A stretch of DNA of 64,000 nt, from the NCBI GenBank assembly GCA_002238645.1, contig MPMT01000004.1, forward strand, positions 25,777-89,776, in the 5' to 3' direction. Shown here piece after piece: positions 9,570 through 17,897 of this stretch (its first letter is position 1; each line of letters starts with the position of its first letter). The notes beneath the pieces are model-generated. The model ran no database searches. It was not told where the DNA came from and was given only the letters and a program-made list of their open reading frames with translations. The translations under genes and the position numbers were made by a program. This DNA is from Alphaproteobacteria bacterium bin52 (lineage in GTDB: Bacteria; Pseudomonadota; Alphaproteobacteria; Thalassobaculales; Thalassobaculaceae).

Positions 9570-10442
9570 ATGCAGTCAGTCCAATTCGAGGCGCCCGGCA
9601 CTGTCGAGCAGGCGGTGGCGCTGCTGGCGGGTGCCACGGGCGACGCCCGTGTTCTGGCCGGGGGAACCGATCTCCTGGTCCAGCTGCGCTCCCACCTGGT
9701 CGATCCGGCCCTGGTGGTCGACATCAAGCACATCGAGGAAACCCGTACCCTGGTCCGCAACGCCGACGGCAGCTACACCATCGGTTCCGCGGTGGCCGGT
9801 GCCGAGGCGCACGAGAACGCGCAGTTCGTGGCTGACTGGCCGGGCGTGATGGAAGCCTGGGACCTGATCGGGTCGACCCAGATCCAAGGACGCGCCTCGC
9901 TCGGCGGCAACCTGTGCAACGCATCGCCGGCCGCCGACAGCGTGCCGGCCATGATCGTCGCCGGCATGACGGCCAATATTGCCGGGCCCGGCGGGCGGCG
10001 CAGCGTTCCCGTCGGGGAGGTCCCGGTGGCACCTGGCCGGACCAGCCTGGCGAACGGTGAGTTCGTCGTGAGTTTCACCCTGCCGGCCCGCCCGGCCGGT
10101 GGCGGAGACGCCTATCTCCGGCTCATCCCGCGGACCGAAATGGACATCGCCGTCGTCGGGTGCGGCGTCGCCCTTGTTCTCGATGGGGGCGGGACCGTGA
10201 CCTCGGCACGGGTGTCGCTCGGCGCGGTGGCGCCCACGGTACTCCTGGTCGAGGACGCGGCACGGGCAATCATCGGGACCACGCTTGATGACGATGCTCT
10301 TGCGGCGCTTGATGCGGCCTGCCAGGCGGCGTGCAGCCCGATCAACGACAAGCGGGGTACGATCGTGTACCGAACCCAGGTCGCCGGCGTACTCGCCCGC
10401 CGTGCGGCACGTATCGCAGCCGAACGCGCAGGGAGCCGATAG
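9570..10442 (+). CDS. Molybdenum hydroxylase, FAD-binding medium subunit (CoxM/XdhB-like)
   Basis: FAD-binding subunit of 290 aa of a xanthine dehydrogenase / CO dehydrogenase family enzyme. It takes electrons from the iron-sulfur subunit and passes them to the acceptor. The FAD motif VLAGGTDLLVQLR is near residue 30, and IQGRASLGGNLCNASPAADS around 110-130 is the second FAD-contact segment. The C-terminal domain ends in the usual helices. ATG 9570 is taken because homology begins there. It is followed after 3 bases by the 2Fe-2S subunit, giving the gene order medium-small-large. The substrate cannot be read from this subunit. Confidence 0.93.
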   Translation: MQSVQFEAPGTVEQAVALLAGATGDARVLAGGTDLLVQLRSHLVDPALVVDIKHIEETRTLVRNADGSYTIGSAVAGAEAHENAQFVADWPGVMEAWDLIGSTQIQGRASLGGNLCNASPAADSVPAMIVAGMTANIAGPGGRRSVPVGEVPVAPGRTSLANGEFVVSFTLPARPAGGGDAYLRLIPRTEMDIAVVGCGVALVLDGGGTVTSARVSLGAVAPTVLLVEDAARAIIGTTLDDDALAALDAACQAACSPINDKRGTIVYRTQVAGVLARRAARIAAERAGSR

Positions 10443-10445
10443 GAC

Positions 10446-10928
10446 ATGGCCAAGCATCACGTAACCACGACCATCAACGGAGAGCCGGTCGAGTTCCTCT
10501 GCTCCACGCGGCAGACGCTGCTCGATGTCCTGCGCGACGAACTGAACCTGACCGGCAGCAAGGAAGGCTGCGCATCGGGCGACTGCGGCGCATGCAGCGT
10601 CGTGCTTGACGGCCGGCTGGTCTGTTCCTGCCTGGTGCTTGGCGCCGAGGCGGAAGGCAAGACGGTCGAGACCATCGAGGGAATGGCGCAGGGCGACAGC
10701 CTGCACCCGCTGCAGCAGAACTTCCTCGAGGATGCGGCACTGCAGTGCGGGATCTGCACCCCCGGGTTCCTGGTTGCCGCCAAGGCGCTGCTCGAGCGCA
10801 ATCCGGACCCGACGGAGACGGAGGTCCGCTACTGGCTGGCCGGCAATCTCTGCCGGTGTACCGGGTACGACAAGATCATTCGCGCGGTGATGAGAACCGC
10901 CGACGAGGTGAGGGGAGAGGCGTCATGA
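10446..10928 (+). CDS. Molybdenum hydroxylase, [2Fe-2S] small subunit (CoxS/XdhC-type ferredoxin)
   Basis: Two-cluster ferredoxin subunit of 160 aa. The plant-type 2Fe-2S cluster is bound by Cys42, Cys47, Cys50 and Cys62 (C-x4-C-x2-C-x11-C). The second cluster uses Cys101 and Cys104 (CGIC) with Cys136 and Cys138 (NLCRCTGY). It relays electrons between the molybdopterin and FAD subunits in the cytoplasm. It has no signal peptide. Its stop overlaps the start of the large subunit by 4 bases, so the two are probably translated together. Confidence 0.97.
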   Translation: MAKHHVTTTINGEPVEFLCSTRQTLLDVLRDELNLTGSKEGCASGDCGACSVVLDGRLVCSCLVLGAEAEGKTVETIEGMAQGDSLHPLQQNFLEDAALQCGICTPGFLVAAKALLERNPDPTETEVRYWLAGNLCRCTGYDKIIRAVMRTADEVRGEAS

Positions 10929-13204
10929 CCGGCGAGAAGACCGAATTCAAGTGGGTCGGCACCCGTGCGATCCGTCCGGACGGTCACGACAAGGTAACGG
11001 GCCGGGCAAAGTTCGGCTCCGACTTCGCGCTGCCCGGAATGCTGCAGGGGCGCGTCCTGCGCAGCCCACATGCCCATGCCCGGATCAGGTCGATCGACAC
11101 TTCCGCGGCCGAGGCGCTGCCCGGGGTCAAGGGCGTGATCACCTCGGCGGACTTTGCCGACCAGTCGTCCGAACTGGCGGCCGCCGGCGAGGCGCTGGTG
11201 AACTACCGCGACATGGTCCGCAACGTGATGGCACGCGAGAAGGCGCTCTACGACGGCCACGCGGTCGCGGCCGTGGCGGCCACCTCGGCGGAGATCGCCG
11301 AGGCGGCGCTCGAACTGATCTCCGTCGACTACGAGGTGCTTGACCACGTGATCGACGTCGATCTCGCCATGGAGCCCGGCGCACCGATCCTCGACGAGGA
11401 ACTCGAGCCCGCGGGCATGGAGGCGTCCGGACCCACCAACATTGCCAAGCGGGTGGATTTCGATCTGGGCGATGTCGAGGAGGGATTCGCGAAGGCCGAG
11501 GTGGTGCTCGAGCGTTCCTACACCACTGCCGCGGTGCACCAGGGATACATCGAGCCGCATGCGGCGGTCGCCAGCGTGTCGGAGGACGGGCAGGCGCAGA
11601 TCTGGTGCTGCACCCAGGGGCAGTTCATGGTCCGGGCCTACACCGCCCGGCTGTGCGGGATGGAAACCTCGCAGATCCGGGTGACCCCGTCGGAGATCGG
11701 TGGCGGTTTCGGTGGCAAGACGGTGGTCTACCTCGAGCCGCTGGCGACCGCCCTTTCGCGCAAGACCGGCCGGCCGGTGAAGATGATCATGAGCCGCGAG
11801 GAGGTCTTCCGGGCCAGCGGTCCGACCTCGGCCGGGTCGATGACCTACCGGATCGGGGCGACCCGGGACGGCGTCATCACCGCCTTCGAGGGCACCATCA
11901 GGCTCGAGGCCGGGGCCTTTCCGGGCTCGCCGGTGCAGCCGGCCTGCATGTGCGCGGTCGCACCCTACGACATCAAGAACGTGCGCCTGACCGGCTATGA
12001 CGTGGTGGTGAACCGGCCCAAGGTCGCGGCCTACCGGGCTCCCGGTGCGCCGATCTCGGCTTTCGGCGCCGAGAGCATCATCGACGAACTCGCGAAGGAG
12101 CTCGGTTTCGATCCGCTGCAGCTGCGCCTGAAGAACGCGGCGAAACAGGGGACCAAGGCGGCCTACGGTCCGACCTTCCGACGCATCGGGTTCGAGGAGA
12201 CGGTCGAGGAGGCCGTTGCCAGCGAGCACTACTCCGCACCGCTTGGCCCGAACCAGGGTCGCGGCGTCGCGTCCGGGTTCTGGTTCAATATCGGTGGCGA
12301 ATCCGCGGCGACCGTCAACATCACCGAGGACGGGACCGCGGTTGTGGTGTCGGGGAATCCGGATATCGGCGGTTCACGGGCATCGCTGGCCCTGATGGCG
12401 GCCGAGGAACTCGGCATCGACTACTCCAAGGTGCGCCCCATCGTGGGTGATACCTCGTCGGTCGGCTACAACTTCCTGACCGGCGGTTCCCGCGTGACCT
12501 TCGCAACCGGGCTTGCCGTGGTCGAGGCGGCCCGCGATGCGGTTCGCCAGCTGTGCGAACGGGCTGCAAAGATCTGGGAGGTCGAGTCCGATGGCGTGAT
12601 CTGGCGTGACGGCCATGCGGTGCCGGCCAGCAGCAACGTCGGCGACTTCGAACCGCTGTCGCTTGCCGACATCGCCGGCCAGTCACCGAAGACCGGTGGT
12701 CCGATCTGCGGGCACAACGCCCAGAACGTCCAGGGGGCGGGTCCCGGCTTTGCGACCCATATCTGTGACGTTGAGGTCGATCCGGAGACCGGCCGGGTCA
12801 CGATCCTGCGCTACACCGCGGTGCAGGATGTCGGCCGCGCGATCCATCCGTCCTACGTCGAGGGCCAGATCCAGGGCGGTGCGGTCCAGGGAATCGGCTG
12901 GGCGCTCAACGAGGAATACATCTACAACGAGCGGGGCCAGCTCGAAAACCCGGGTTTCCTCGACTACCGGATCCCGGTGGCCTCGGACCTGCCGATGATC
13001 GAGACCGTGGTGGTGGAGGTTCCCAACGACCGTCATCCCTACGGGGTGCGCGGTGTCGGCGAGGTTCCGATCGTCCCACCGATGGCGGCGGTCGCCAACG
13101 CGATCGAGAACGCGACCGGTGTCCGGATGGAGCACCTGCCGATGTCGCCGCCGCGCCTGTTGGCGGCCCTGGATGCGGCCCGTCTGCCGGAGGCGGCCGA
13201 GTAG
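10925..13204 (+). CDS. Molybdenum hydroxylase, molybdopterin-binding large subunit
   Basis: Catalytic subunit of 759 aa in the xanthine oxidase family. It hydroxylates its substrate at a Mo-cofactor centre. GGGFGGK (259-265) contacts the cofactor, and the terminal GVGEVP motif carries the general-base glutamate, Glu713. The active-site loop reads AYRAPGAP (369-376). Form I CO dehydrogenase has a selenated-cysteine AYxCSFR loop here and form II has AYRGAGR, so this is not a classical CO dehydrogenase. It is better called an aldehyde, heterocycle or aryl-CoA oxidising enzyme of unknown substrate. No XdhC or MobA-like maturation gene is adjacent. Confidence 0.94.
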   Translation: MTGEKTEFKWVGTRAIRPDGHDKVTGRAKFGSDFALPGMLQGRVLRSPHAHARIRSIDTSAAEALPGVKGVITSADFADQSSELAAAGEALVNYRDMVRNVMAREKALYDGHAVAAVAATSAEIAEAALELISVDYEVLDHVIDVDLAMEPGAPILDEELEPAGMEASGPTNIAKRVDFDLGDVEEGFAKAEVVLERSYTTAAVHQGYIEPHAAVASVSEDGQAQIWCCTQGQFMVRAYTARLCGMETSQIRVTPSEIGGGFGGKTVVYLEPLATALSRKTGRPVKMIMSREEVFRASGPTSAGSMTYRIGATRDGVITAFEGTIRLEAGAFPGSPVQPACMCAVAPYDIKNVRLTGYDVVVNRPKVAAYRAPGAPISAFGAESIIDELAKELGFDPLQLRLKNAAKQGTKAAYGPTFRRIGFEETVEEAVASEHYSAPLGPNQGRGVASGFWFNIGGESAATVNITEDGTAVVVSGNPDIGGSRASLALMAAEELGIDYSKVRPIVGDTSSVGYNFLTGGSRVTFATGLAVVEAARDAVRQLCERAAKIWEVESDGVIWRDGHAVPASSNVGDFEPLSLADIAGQSPKTGGPICGHNAQNVQGAGPGFATHICDVEVDPETGRVTILRYTAVQDVGRAIHPSYVEGQIQGGAVQGIGWALNEEYIYNERGQLENPGFLDYRIPVASDLPMIETVVVEVPNDRHPYGVRGVGEVPIVPPMAAVANAIENATGVRMEHLPMSPPRLLAALDAARLPEAAE

Positions 13205-13411
13205 GCACGGGGGAGTCTGCCCCACCCTCACCCGGGGGCGACCCCGGCGGGATGCGGCGAAACCAGGCGGCGGGCGTTGCGTGCCGCCTGGAAACACTCC
13301 GGACAGCGCCGGGAACCGGCGCTGCCGCGCGGGGCGGGTATCACCATCGGGTACCCGCCGCCCGGACCGGAAGCCGGTTGTGACTGTTCGATGGAGGTCG
13401 CCCGGGGTGCA

Positions 13412-13663
13412 ATGGCCAGGATCCTGCTGACCGACTCGCTCAGCAAGCAGTTCACCGGCGGAGTGGCAGAATTCGAGGTCGTCGCCCCCACGGTGCGCGC
13501 TCTCATTCGCGAACTAGAGGAGCGCTACCCCGGCCTCGGCGCCCAGGTGCGCGACGGCTTCATCTCGGTCGCGATCGACGGCGACATCCACCAGGATGCG
13601 TTTCTCGAGGAAATCGGCGAAAACAGTGAGGTCGCGTTCCTGCCGGCCATACGCGGCGGCTGA
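13412..13663 (+). CDS. MoaD/ThiS-family sulfur-carrier protein
   Basis: Small beta-grasp protein of 83 aa ending in Gly-Gly (AIRGG), the adenylated and thiocarboxylated tail of MoaD and ThiS. The segments FEVVAPTVRALIRELEERYPGL and VAIDGDIHQDAFLEE follow the MoaD pattern. The start is ATG 13412; an alternative ATG at 13391 would add 7 residues. It follows the molybdenum hydroxylase large subunit by about 200 bases, which suggests a role in molybdopterin synthesis for that enzyme. No MoaE is adjacent, and other sulfur-transfer roles are possible. Confidence 0.75.
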   Translation: MARILLTDSLSKQFTGGVAEFEVVAPTVRALIRELEERYPGLGAQVRDGFISVAIDGDIHQDAFLEEIGENSEVAFLPAIRGG

Positions 13664-13975
13664 ACCCGCCCCTGCCCCGCCATCAATGATCGAGCCCCTG
13701 TCCCGCGGACCATGGTGGGTCGCGGGAGCGTTCCGGTCCCTCCACGAGAGCCCGGGAGCATGCCCTGATCCCGCGTGATCCGCGCCGGGTGGGTCATGAC
13801 CGGGACAGTACGCGGCAAGACCCTTATCCTCAGAGTGCGCCGGACGGGCCGGACAGATATCGGTGACAGCCGAGACAGTGCTGCGTGCCTGCTGCAGGCC
13901 GGGCAGCCCGCGGGTATATGGAAAATCACCGGATTCCCGCTTTCCCGGGACCGTCCGCCCGTGAGAGGGTGAGGC
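13664..13975. other. Gene-free spacer
   Basis: No convincing gene is seen. A 7-bp inverted repeat TCCCGCG/CGCGGGA at 13701-13727 with a 13-base loop is the only structure noted and it has no T-run. Reading frames here (such as 13775-13972) show no family resemblance and no good ribosome site. Confidence 0.5.
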
Positions 13976-14224
13976 ATGCTGAAAGATCAGGTCTTCAGAA
14001 TCGCTGACGTCTATGTTCCGGTGAGGCGCCGCCGCACCCTCGATCCTGCAGCCGTCGAGGCGATCGCCGAGAGCATGCTGGAAGAGGGCCAGCGCACGCC
14101 GGTCCTGTTACGCCAGGACGGCGAGCGCCTGGTGCTGGTCGAAGGCCTTCAGCGCCTTGAGGCTTGCCGGTCCCTGGGCGAGGAAACCATCGTCGGCGTG
14201 CTCGTCCGGGGGCGGAGGCAATAG
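13976..14224 (+). CDS. Small ParB N-terminal-domain (ParB/sulfiredoxin fold) protein
   Basis: An 82-aa protein consisting only of a ParB N-terminal fold. It has LDPAAVEAIAESMLEEGQ followed by TPVLLRQDG and VEGLQRLEACRSLGEETI, the characteristic helix-strand pattern. In place of the usual GERR or GHRR nucleotide-loop it has GLQR. It has no helix-turn-helix or dimerisation domain, so it is not a complete partition protein. GAGGGTGAGGC upstream of the ATG is a plausible ribosome site. Such stand-alone domains occur on islands and plasmids. No ParA is nearby and the function is unknown. Confidence 0.75.
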   Translation: MLKDQVFRIADVYVPVRRRRTLDPAAVEAIAESMLEEGQRTPVLLRQDGERLVLVEGLQRLEACRSLGEETIVGVLVRGRRQ

Positions 14225-14291
14225 GTGCGTCGAGGCCGACTGCGGCGCGTCCCGTTGCCGCCTGACACGAACGGCCATCGAGGCGGAATAC

Positions 14292-14531
14292 GTGGACGGC
14301 AGCTGGCGATCGTCTGCGCTGATTGCCGACGCTCTTCTCCCGCCTGGTGAAGAGACGGCCGAAATCGCACTGGTCCGGGCCGCAGTGACCTTCATCACCG
14401 CGCCGCGCACCTTCGCCAAGCTGAACCGGCAGGCACTGTGGGCGATGAAAGGCCCGGGCCGGCGTCTCTACGTCGAGTTCGCAAACAAGAAGCACCTGAA
14501 CCGGACAGAGTACCCATTCTCACCAACGTAG
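14292..14531 (+). CDS. Hypothetical protein, low confidence
   Basis: An open frame of 79 aa from a GTG at 14292 after a GAGGCGG site, ending inside the first of three direct repeats. It contains the segment TFAKLNRQALWAMKGPGRR, rich in basic residues and possibly helical. I recognise no family. The frame is also open upstream, overlapping the ParB-domain gene, but that part looks like shadow coding. It could be a remnant of a mobile element, since its C-terminus is encoded by repeat DNA. Confidence 0.25.
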   Translation: MDGSWRSSALIADALLPPGEETAEIALVRAAVTFITAPRTFAKLNRQALWAMKGPGRRLYVEFANKKHLNRTEYPFSPT

Positions 14532-14578
14532 CCGGCGGTTCTCGATCAACGTAGCCACCCTTTCTCGCCAAGGTAGCC
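14513..14578 (+). repeat. Three imperfect 21-bp direct repeats, possible end of an IS21-like element
   Basis: Three copies at 14513-14533, 14536-14556 and 14558-14578, each of the form CC(C/G)-TTCTC-N4-AA-C/G-GTAGCC and spaced 22-23 bases apart. On the minus strand each begins GGCTAC. Multiple short terminal direct repeats bound by transposase are typical of IS21-family ends. No istA or istB gene remains here, so the assignment is tentative. Confidence 0.65.
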
Positions 14579-15095
14579 GCCCCGGAGCGAAGCGACGCGA
14601 TCACGACATTGTCGGCAGGTCTCCTTTCGGGATTCCGATTTCCGCGATACCACCCCCGAAGGGTTGGGGGCAAGGCGGTGGGGCATGGTGCGCGCGCGAC
14701 GTGTGACCCCTCACGCGTCGGAGCGGCGCGCGGGCACCTTCCTTGTCTGTTCCAGAAGACAGACTACGGCTGCGCCCCGACAACACAAAGCGCCGCAAGA
14801 CGAACGCTTCCCACAGTCGCCCGCCATCCCGGGCAATCCATCAACCCCTCAATGTGGGAAAATCGCCTGCGCTTCTAACGAACGAATGCGGGAGACAACA
14901 CCGTGACCGAGAGGCGGGACGCCGCAAGGCTCCCGTCTACCCGGCCCGCTGACGCGTCTGAAACTCGGGCCATGGTGCTCTATTCGGATGCGGGATCAAT
15001 GAAAATTACCCGCCAACGCACCACCTGATGTTCAGGACAGATAACCGTTCCCGGTCCGAGATCTGGCGGTCACATCCTCGTCATCATGGAGACTT
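14579..15095. other. Gene-poor stretch between repeats and the chaperone operon
   Basis: No supported gene. A G/C-rich inverted repeat CCCCC/GGGGG (14653-14670, 8-base loop) and a GTCTGT/ACAGAC inverted repeat (14745-14764) are present. From about 14740 the composition becomes more A/T-rich than the catabolic regions. It marks the left border of the accessory region. Confidence 0.5.
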
Positions 15096-15473
15096 TCAGT
15101 CGCGGCTCCGGAAGCGATAGTCCGGCCGGGTATGGGGCGTCTGCCGGTAGGCGTTCGCATCAGTGCACCGGATTTCCCGCCACAGTCGCAGTGCCAGGTC
15201 GAACTCGCGCTCCGCCAGGGCCACCACGGCGAGCAGTTCCAGGGACGCACGCGACCTGTGAAGGTGACATGCCCGTTCGGCATATGCCCGTGCCTTGCAC
15301 ATGTCTTCCGGTCCGGAAGCCCTGGACACTTCGCGGGCGCCACGCTGTCGCCACCATGCCGCAGTTCGTTCCACTGCCCGCATCTCGCGCAGATCGGTGT
15401 TGCAACGACGGCAGAACAGGTCCTCGACGGCCCGGGTGCCACAGGTCGGGCATTGAAGCGCCACCTGACTCAC
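15096..15473 (-). CDS. Zinc-ribbon protein of the Hsp70 island
   Basis: A 125-aa protein with an N-terminal zinc ribbon, Cys8-x2-Cys11 and Cys21-x2-Cys24 (CPTCG and FCRRCN). A helical, Ala/Leu/Arg-rich segment follows (about 60-105) that resembles one or two helical repeats. It starts at GTG 15473, overlapping the Hsp70 stop by 4 bases in a GTGA arrangement, so it is likely co-translated with Hsp70. The ribbon recalls the zinc modules that some J-proteins use to hold clients, but there is no J-domain here. Function is inferred only from linkage to the chaperone genes. Confidence 0.75.
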   Translation of the reverse strand: MSQVALQCPTCGTRAVEDLFCRRCNTDLREMRAVERTAAWWRQRGAREVSRASGPEDMCKARAYAERACHLHRSRASLELLAVVALAEREFDLALRLWREIRCTDANAYRQTPHTRPDYRFRSRD

Positions 15474-17218
15474 TCCAGGTAGAACAGGATCTCGTCAAGG
15501 TTCTGGCGGATCATTTCCGCATCATCGCTGCGCCTCTCGCTCACGGCATTCCTCGCCTGCGCGATCAGAGCCGAGATCTCCTCACGATCGGCGGTGGACG
15601 CGTCATCGAGGATTCGCGTGGCCCGCATCAGGGTGTCTTCCATAGCCTCAGATGCGGTGCCGGACGCGGCGTCAGCGTCGCTGCTCACGGAGGCGTCCGC
15701 CAGTGGTTGCCAGAGCGTCTCGAGACGCTGGCGAGAGGCTTCGATAGCGTCACGATCATTCAGGGCGTTCTCGACCACACCGTTGATCTCTCGACCTGTC
15801 GCCCGTTCCACCAGATGGATCTTCAGCAGCCCATCAAGATCGAGATGATAGGTACACAGCAGTCCCTGCTCGTACGCAGCCTCGCTCTGCAACAGTCCCT
15901 CGAACAGGAACGACCCGATTTCGACATTCTTCAGGGCATCGGGATCCTCGCCTTGATAGATCTTGAATTCGACACTGTGCTGCTCTTCGAACATCTTGAA
16001 GAACGGTTCGGTCCTGCTCGCGGGCAGTCTGCTGTTACGTCGGATGAGAGGAACAAACTGGTGCGTGTAGGGTTGGCCGTAGAGCTCACCGACCATGCTG
16101 GTACCGAAGGTATACGGCGTGACGTCGACCAAGACCGCCTCCATATCCAGGCCCATCTCCATTCCGGCCTGAACTCCCGCACCAAGTGCGACACAAAGGT
16201 CCGGATCGATTTCGCCGTGAGGTTCTTGGCCCAGACGCTCGGCCAAGAGCCGCGTGACGCGCGGAATGCGCGTCGATCCGCCAACCAGCAGGACACGGTC
16301 AAGTTGGCTGGGGCGCACATCGGCATCGTTCAGCGCCATGGTGACGGATCGCATGGTCTTGGACAGCAGCTCATCGATGCCGTGTTCGAATTCGGCCTGG
16401 TCAAGTTCGAGGGACAGATGCTTCGCCTCACCGTCGATCACGGCGACGTGATCTTCCTCGATCCGCACATAGGGCTGGTCTGACAGCTCGATCTTGGCCT
16501 GTTCGGCAGCCCGACGCAGTCGTGCCTGTACGACCCTGTCGTCACCGACTTCGGCCTTACCCATGTCCTTGAGCTCCTGGTTGAGCCTGTCGACAATGAT
16601 CTGGTCAAAGTCGTCACCGCCCAGATGGTTGTCTCCGGTGGAGGAGAGCACTTCGACCACCCCGTCCTCGATCTGCACGACCGAGACGTCGAAGGTTCCG
16701 CCACCGAGGTCGTAGACCAGAACTTTGCGAGTATCCTCTCCGCCGCCTTCGTAGCTGAGGGCTGCGGCAGTGGGCTCGTTGATGATCCGCACCACATCAA
16801 GCCCGGCAATCGCGCCTGCCTCCCGAGTGGATTGTCGCTGCACGTCGGTAAAGTATGCCGGAACAGTAATGACCGCCCTGCCGACATCATGGCCGAGTGC
16901 ACGTGAAGCCCTCTCGCGCAATGCCTTGAGAATGAAGGCCGAGATCTCCTGCGGCAGATACGTGCCGGAGCCCATGGCGATCGGCTCGGCAGAGCCCATG
17001 AGGCGCTTGACGGAAACAACTGTCCTGTCGGGCGCCGCTGCCCATTGGTTGCGGGCTTGTTGTCCGACGATGATGGCGCCCGCTTCATCCACTCCGACAC
17101 ATGAAGGCAACAGTGCCTCACCGCCTTCACGCACAACCTCTGGCCTGCCATTGCGTACGATTGCCACCTCGGAGTTCGTAGTGCCAAGATCGATTCCGAT
17201 GATCGTTTCCGCGTTCAT
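15470..17218 (-). CDS. Hsp70-family chaperone (short, HscC/DnaK-like)
   Basis: ATP-dependent chaperone of 582 aa, shorter than DnaK (about 640). The phosphate-1 motif [10 protein letters not shown] is at 7-16. [21 protein letters not shown], the [11 protein letters not shown] linker, phosphate-2 [11 protein letters not shown] and the adenosine motif [11 protein letters not shown] complete the ATPase domain. The interdomain and beta-sandwich substrate domain follows ([12 protein letters not shown] onward), then a reduced helical lid and an acidic C-terminus without an EEVD-like tail. The ATG has a GGAAGG site. It lies 22 bases after the GrpE-like gene and overlaps the zinc-ribbon gene, so all three form one operon. 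This is a specialised Hsp70, not the housekeeping DnaK, which is usually next to dnaJ. Confidence 0.95.
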   Translation of the reverse strand: MNAETIIGIDLGTTNSEVAIVRNGRPEVVREGGEALLPSCVGVDEAGAIIVGQQARNQWAAAPDRTVVSVKRLMGSAEPIAMGSGTYLPQEISAFILKALRERASRALGHDVGRAVITVPAYFTDVQRQSTREAGAIAGLDVVRIINEPTAAALSYEGGGEDTRKVLVYDLGGGTFDVSVVQIEDGVVEVLSSTGDNHLGGDDFDQIIVDRLNQELKDMGKAEVGDDRVVQARLRRAAEQAKIELSDQPYVRIEEDHVAVIDGEAKHLSLELDQAEFEHGIDELLSKTMRSVTMALNDADVRPSQLDRVLLVGGSTRIPRVTRLLAERLGQEPHGEIDPDLCVALGAGVQAGMEMGLDMEAVLVDVTPYTFGTSMVGELYGQPYTHQFVPLIRRNSRLPASRTEPFFKMFEEQHSVEFKIYQGEDPDALKNVEIGSFLFEGLLQSEAAYEQGLLCTYHLDLDGLLKIHLVERATGREINGVVENALNDRDAIEASRQRLETLWQPLADASVSSDADAASGTASEAMEDTLMRATRILDDASTADREEISALIAQARNAVSERRSDDAEMIRQNLDEILFYLE

Positions 17219-17240
17219 TCAGACTGACCTTCCTGTTATG

Positions 17241-17897
17241 CTAAAGGCGGTTCACGATGACTTCCGCAAGCTGCAGCACTTCATCGCCGCGGATGTACCC
17301 GCACTGCAGTTCCTCCACCACAAACCCGTCGGGAACATTGTCGATCCGACGAGCTTCCACAGCATGCATGACGCGTGGATCAAACAGCTTTCCGATGGTT
17401 TCGAGGCGAACGACGCCAAATCCGGAAAGCATGCGATCAAAGCGTCGAAGTGCAATTCCGTAGCCTTCGGCCACGCCGTCGATGCCGCGCGGGTGCCGGA
17501 CCAGGAACCCGCGACGTTTACTGACCTCCTCCGCCGCCGCCAGGCCCCGCGCCAGGACGTCGTACAGATCTAGCATCGAGCGCAGACACCGGTTTTCGGC
17601 GGCGCGGGTCGTACGCTGTTCGAAGGCCGTCAGCTCGCGCCCGTGCACCGTCATCGACTCGACCGCCGTATCGTAGCGCTCCACTGCCCGCGCGAGTTCC
17701 CGTCCGGCCTTTGCCTGTTCGCGGTTTTGCAGGCGAAGTTCCTGACGCAGGGCCGCGAACTCCGCGTAGAGATCTCTCAGATCCGGTTCCGGAGGGGACG
17801 GCTCGAAACCTGTCGCATCAGCCTGGCTGCAGGCATGGATCCAGCACCGGAAATCGTCGAGGATCCCGTCCTTCCAGTCGGTGACCGGTTCAGTCAT
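17241..17897 (-). CDS. GrpE-like nucleotide exchange factor
   Basis: A 218-aa protein with GrpE layout: a long coiled-coil region (about 38-95, with LRQELRLQNREQAKAGRELARAVERY-type heptads), a central LDLYDVLARGL helix and a C-terminal beta-wing. In the wing, the segment ETIGKLFDPRVMHAVEARR and then GFVVEELQCGYIRGDEVLQ match the conserved GrpE signature. It exchanges ADP for ATP on Hsp70. It overlaps the J-like gene by 8 bases and lies 22 bases before the Hsp70. The N-terminus is divergent, so it is probably dedicated to the island Hsp70. Confidence 0.85.
   Translation of the reverse strand: MTEPVTDWKDGILDDFRCWIHACSQADATGFEPSPPEPDLRDLYAEFAALRQELRLQNREQAKAGRELARAVERYDTAVESMTVHGRELTAFEQRTTRAAENRCLRSMLDLYDVLARGLAAAEEVSKRRGFLVRHPRGIDGVAEGYGIALRRFDRMLSGFGVVRLETIGKLFDPRVMHAVEARRIDNVPDGFVVEELQCGYIRGDEVLQLAEVIVNRL

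Noticed and set aside
9570..13204. Aerobic CO dehydrogenase (CoxMSL)
   Set aside because: Gene order and subunit types match, but the active-site loop AYRAPGAP lacks the form I and form II motifs, so CO oxidation is not supported.
13775..13972. 65-aa plus-strand open frame before the ParB-domain gene
   Set aside because: Basic, low-complexity translation and no recognisable start signal.
14601..14798. Minus-strand 65-aa open frame ending GIAEIGIPKGDLPTMS
   Set aside because: No family resemblance, no good start or ribosome site, and it lies in the gene-poor border of the accessory region.
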